A stretch of DNA of 64,000 bases, from assembly GCF_030936135.1 (NCBI RefSeq), contig NC_082603.1, positions 35,382,329 through 35,446,328 on the forward strand. Reading direction: 5' to 3'. The notes under the pieces were generated by a model. That model was not told the origin of the DNA, ran no database searches, and saw only the letters and a list, made by a program, of their open reading frames with translations. The DNA comes from Gavia stellata. Its lineage: Eukaryota > Chordata > Aves > Gaviiformes > Gaviidae. Below are positions 55,801 through 61,800 of this stretch, one piece after another. The number at the start of each line of letters is the position of its first letter. The stretch's first letter is position 1. The translations under genes were made by a program, and so were the position numbers.

Positions 55801-58800
55801 TGAAAGTAGCCTGTCAGAAGTGTGGTGAATTTTCAGATGGATGTTTCCAGTGGCTGGTCTACCCTGTTGCTGCACAGCCAGCTGTGGTGGCACGCAGGAG
55901 GAGGCACAGAGTGGGCACAGGACAGTGCTGGTTCGGGGCCTCTTGCGAGTCCAAGGAGCTGCAACCGCAGGGGGCCTTCCCTGGCACATCAAACCGATCC
56001 GAGCTGGATCACTCTGTTTGCCCCCTTTTCAAACCTGTAATTGTGCCATGAGTTTGCGTTGAGGAAGCAGAAAAACAGCCTTTTTTTTTTTCCTTTTTTT
56101 TGCCAAGTTGCTTTTCAGCCAGGTCAGCTGCTGATTTCAGGCACGTGACTTCATGTGTAATTACTGATTTGAGTGCTATTGCTGGGGTGAGAGAGGGAGG
56201 AGGTGGCTCACTGCTGGGAGGAGGCAGAGGAGGTGGTAAGAGCAGGCAAGGTTTCCCGACCAAGCTGACCGACGGCTGGATGCCACCAGAACAGCAGTCC
56301 TGCCCCACCTTCCTTTTTCCCCAGCTGCCCAGGTATATAAGAGAGGATTGGGATTTCCACTGGGGAGGAAGGTATCTGCGGGACCAGTATCCCAATGATG
56401 TAATGTTCCTTGGGGTTCAGTTGCTGTCCTTCCCACTCCCCCTTCAGTGCTGACTGGTAGCCCTGCATCTGCCCTTATGCTTGCTCAGGGCTCACTGGAC
56501 AAGTCACTGAGCTGATTCGTCTCACTGAAAATGGAAAAAGCTATCGTTCTTCTTGTTGTGTTCATTTTATGACATGCCTCACGGTCCATTTGCTCACCGT
56601 GGAGTCTGGCAAACACCAAAGCCGGCTGAAGGTAAACAGTGTCTGTGCACCAAGGCAGGTGTGAGGAGGGCAGGAGATCGGGACCTTTGCCTGCCGGGTT
56701 AGGAAGCTGTTCTCTCGAGTCCACCTGAGAAACTGTACAGCGAGTTGTAAGCATTGTGGGACTAGTGGGAGAGTCCAGTCTAGACTAGGAGAGATAGGAA
56801 CTGACTCAGACCGTAGACCTTCAACCTTTAAACCTGGTTGAATTGTCTCATGTACTTTTCTTGAGGGGTTTGGGGAGTAAATTTTTCTTTCTTTGTTGAT
56901 ACCAATTCCGGCTGAGGTTAAAATGTTGCCCTGCTGAGACAATGTGATAATGCTTTTGTTATGGAACTTCCCACCTTAATGAAACTAAACAGTTTCAATG
57001 TTTTGGCACCAAAGAGTTTGGACAAAGTTCAGATACCATCTTAATGTTGAATTTATTATTACATTTTTTACTTTTCTGTTGTCCCATTTTCACATTCATA
57101 CTAACATTAAGGCAATATCCATTCTTTCTTTGAATGAGACCACATGTACATGTTAATAAGGAGTGTACTTGGGCTCTGCTTGTTGCTAGGAACCTTTCCA
57201 TGTTACCACGACAGTTTTGCCCCTCTACTCTTCCTGCTTCAGATATGACAGAGAAGGTAGAGCACACCAGCTCTTTTCCTGGATACCCTTTCAAGACATT
57301 GGAAGAAGAGACGCAGACACGCAAGCAGAGCAGAAAGGCAATTCTAGAGCCAAGGAGTCAGTGCACATGCTTCACCCTACGGTGGTGGGCTCCTGTGTCC
57401 TGGGATGGGGGTCAGCCTTTTCCCTGTCAGCCTGTTGTGAGACCTGCTGAGCCCTGGCCTCTGTGGGCTCTGCTGCTAAGGCAGACCCATTCACACCAAA
57501 CACTGCTGATGCAGCCTTTTTAGCATGAAGGCTCCAACCTTTGCACAAAGCTTCTGAAGAGCAGCTGTTACTCCCTGTTCTGTATAAGAAATGGGGATGG
57601 ACTGTGCATGTGATTGCATATGCTTTCAGAGTTTATCTGGTCAGTCCTTGATGACTTTCTCCTCCTGACACCGGAGAGGATTCCATGTCCATTCCATCAG
57701 GTGTCCTGTTGCTCATGCATCTTTGCATGTTGTTTTCCTTGCAGAGGGAACAGACTCCATCACCATGACTGTCAATCCATGTTGATCATCATGGATGTAT
57801 AGTTTTACAAAGGGAACACAGTCTTCCACTGGGGATCTGTCCACTGCAGGTTCATCCCAGTGAATGATGCCTTGGGGTTATCTCCTTCCACTTTGTCACA
57901 TGCCAGATTTCACCTCCAGTGTCTACAGTGACTGTAAATGGTGCACTTGTGCATCCATTAGCCTCTTAGGTCATTGCCTTTATCCCAGTGACTTTCTCTG
58001 CCAGTACCTGGGCTACTCAGCTGTTTATTGGGAGATGCCCTTTTGCCACCAAACATGTTCATTCTGGACATGTTCCTCATAGCACGCAAGTGCACTCTGG
58101 CTCAAGGCATGTAGAGTGCAGGGATATTGGTGGCTTTGAACTTGCCTTGCCGGAGCGCACGGAAAATTTGCAGCCTACTCTCTGAATGGTCACGCACACA
58201 TAGAGTGATGGACAACTGTGATGTGGCATGTAAAGAGGAAAAGAGGAGCTCTCCCTCTTTGCATTATCTGGAGCTTGTCTGGGTGTGAAAGTCAGAAACG
58301 TTTTGGGAGATTTGGTCTAAAATCCTGATTGGATGTCTTTCAGGAAGGAGGCAAACCTGAGATAGACCTCTTTGCCACTCAGGCTAATGGGAATCTCAAT
58401 TTTTTGTGAGTTGACATATTTTGCTCAAAGGTGGGTCAGTGTTTGGAGTCCCTCTCTGGTGTGTTTTTAATACTATGGCGTCAGCTACTACAGGCTTTCG
58501 CTCTTGTTCCATGTCTCCTGAAGGCCCTCATCACTGTGAGATGGACCTTGCTGATCTTAATTGACCAGAAGGTGGTTTAGTTCCCGGACTTTCTTCAAAT
58601 ATTCCTGTTAGAATTCCATTTTAACCAGGGAATTAGACTCCAGCTTTTCTTTCCCATGCCATATACTCTAAGACTATATGCTTCTCATCTCCATAGTTGG
58701 GAGTCCTCTCTCCTTTTATCTTTACAGGTCCGAACCTTTTCAACCCTCTTACAGGCTCTTCATCCCTGGGAAATGCAGTATTTGGTTGTCTCTACACAAT

Positions 58801-61800
58801 AAAAGGCAATGATGGGTTAAATCCTGACTTGCTATCAGATTGCAAAGGTGAAGTCTAACAAGGGCTAGTGTGCATCTGACCAGAGCTTAGTTGGCTTCAC
58901 CCTCTGCAGTCAGGAAAATTTTGATTCCAGATACTTGCAATGCAGCTACCTGGAGATTCATCCTTGCCTTTGCCAGGCATAACACTGTCTCCAGTGCTTC
59001 CAGGACCAATGCAGCATTTGATAAAATAGTTGTGCAATTACTACCTGCATGAAAGATATCGAGACCTCCACCACGTAACGAGTCACTGGGGGTAGCTGCT
59101 TGGATTCAGTCACTGTTAAGAGTGCACATGGGATTCATTCAAAGAAAAAAAGATGTCTTACCAGTAACCGGTGTTCTTCACAATGTGTAGTCCACATATA
59201 CATTTGTCTTCCATCTGCTTCTCCTCTCTCCTCAGAGTCCTTCCAGGTATGAGTCCTGTGATTGAGAGGTAGAATTGTTAGAATGTACATTTGGGCTACA
59301 CTTCTCAAAGAGCATCGGTTACTGGTAAGTAACCTTTCTTTTAGTTTTAGATTGTTCTTAAAGAAGAGCTGAAAGAATCATCAACTTTTTGTATTTGCAC
59401 TGCTTCTGCTTCTGTCCTGGGGTCAGGACTCAATTACTGCTCTGAATCTCACCCACAGAAGTTAGATGAAAAAAGGTCCTAAGATGACATGATCCATTCA
59501 AAAAAAAGACTGTTCCCTGGTGTACCTTTTCTTTTTCTGTTTACTTATTTAATCATGCAATACTCCTCGTTGCCAAAGAGGTAATTACTTCTGGCCATGT
59601 ATATCCATAAGTGGTTTTGTGAACAGTATGTTGATGGGTTAATATGAATCATGTTCTTTTAAACTTTCACACTCTGAAACCCCTATTATTATCAATTTGC
59701 TGAGAGTGACCTTGGAGAACTGTCACAAATAGCAACTATCTCGGGGCTTGACCAACTGACTGGTAATGCTGCTTGTTATGAGTAACTTTCAACATGTTTT
59801 GACACGAATTTTTCGTGTTTGGGTTATTATTTGAAAATTCTTCCCAACTGTCACCAAAGTATGATACATGCACTGAGGAATCTAGAAAGTATTCCCCTAG
59901 GTGTTTGGTAAGCTCTTCATACATTGTATTACTCAAACTAATAATCAGTGGAAACTCTTCCCATACTCCGAGCTTGCTTACTTAGGGCATAACAAAACCA
60001 AAATTTAGTACCTGGTGCAAATATGTAGTGGGTTATTTTACAAAACTATGAGAAAAACAATTATTATCAAGAAAGAAAAGTTAAAATTGTGTCTGTCAGT
60101 AGGCTTACAATAAAAACAAAGACTACCTTTTCCCCATAAGACCCCTCAAATATCGACATTTGATATTTTTGATATTTAAACAGTATCGATGACATTTTCT
60201 TTGCTTTTCTTGTGTTCCATGAATAATGTTTATTATCTTACTCTTGAAGTATTTAGCCCTTAAGAACTTAACAATTTATGTGGAAGATGTAATCTAGGAT
60301 TAATAGTGGAAGGAATTATTCTGAAGTCCTCATTCCAGAATGGTGTAACACACTGACATGCCGCTTCTTTAAGGTTGTGAAGTCATATGGTAAAGCGGTT
60401 TAATATTTAGGGGTGTCATTTCAAAAAGTGTGCTGGTTTTGGTTTAGTTTGTTTTTATTCACCTGAGGGACTTCAGGGGAAATGTCTTCTCCCTTTTTCT
60501 CATAAGAAAACGTTTTCTATGTGAAAATTAAGCACTATAAAAAGAACATATGCATGTCGTGCTTTTCCAAACTATTACTGCAGATAGTTGTTTTCCTGAA
60601 AAATCTGTTGGTGCTTCAGGATTTACCTTAAAAGAAAAGATTTTATTAATAACTTTTAAACTTTTACATTTACCAATGGCATACATGATTTTACCTGTAA
60701 TTTAATCTAATTAATATGAATACAGATAATCTCTATAGCAGTAAGAGGTTTCTTTAATTTGGCTATCGCATTTTCAGCTCGTTTTACAAATCAGTTGGAG
60801 AGATTGCAAATTGAAGTTATTGGTGATTAAAAAATTGCACAGGAATGAAACTGTTGCTGGTGCAAGAAAGCATGCACAGCGGGTGGCTGCCAAATGTTAG
60901 AACGGGTGTAATTGTTCTGAAGATTCAGAGATAGTGCTTTCCTGCAGACGTCACCTCTCTGGATGCTGTTCAGGTGATGCCTGAAGGAGTGGGTGCAGGG
61001 TCTATGGCTGTATTTCTATTGGTCCTGTCCCCAGTCCTGACTGCTGGGCTACAGTTGCTCTGAAACAGTCAAACAGCACCTTCCAGGAGAGAAATGGCCT
61101 CAGGCAAAGGTTATTTATTCAGGCTGAGTAAAATACCATCCGTAGTAAGAATAAGTCATTTTGGTACAGCATAGTTTGCCTGTGAATTGTAAGTTAATTT
61201 AATTTGGCCATCTTCTTAATTAACTATCTATGCCCCAATTAAAGTTTCATCTAGTGTTGTGAATCTATTTTCCCTTAGATTTATAAAAACAATTACATAT
61301 GTAATTTTGCAAACTGTCTGATGAGAAGTTTCAGCATTTAAGTGTAAAAGAAAAGCTCTCTGTTGACTAGCACAGCCATCGACTTTACATTTCTTTGTCC
61401 TGATACCTGACTGCAGTTATGTGTTAGATCAAAGGAAGCAGTGCAGATTAATCACTGCTTTCAATTACTGATGAACAGTTTTCTTGTCAGAGGAGGCCAA
61501 GTCCTTTACTGTGGATGATGTGAGTTAATTCTTTGAAATCAGCAGAGTTATGCTGATTTATACCAAATAGGATCTGACCTATAGTATATAGAAAGTAATC
61601 AACCTACATCCGTGCATAACTAGTATTTGAGATCCTTTGTAGCTGTAGTATACCCTTATTTTGACTGATGAAGCTAGAAAAACGTTTATGTATTTACCTT
61701 TCATGGTTAAACAAATACAGCGTAAGTGACAATTACCATGGGCCTTGTTTTGAACGTGGGTATAACGCAGAGTCACTTGGTAATTCAGTTGTTCACGGAA

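Noticed and set aside
56009..56395. 128-codon minus-strand frame with a proline-rich segment
   Set aside because: The proline run is the translation of a purine-rich repeat on the + strand. Other frames are open over the same bases, as expected for low-stop GC-rich sequence.
57361..57450. Segment translating to [10 protein letters not shown], similar to the 'DASLLGWGAHL' RNase H word of DIRS elements
   Set aside because: It lies before the RT YLDD-like box, whereas it should come after it. Chance similarity or rearrangement cannot be separated, so it was not used as evidence.
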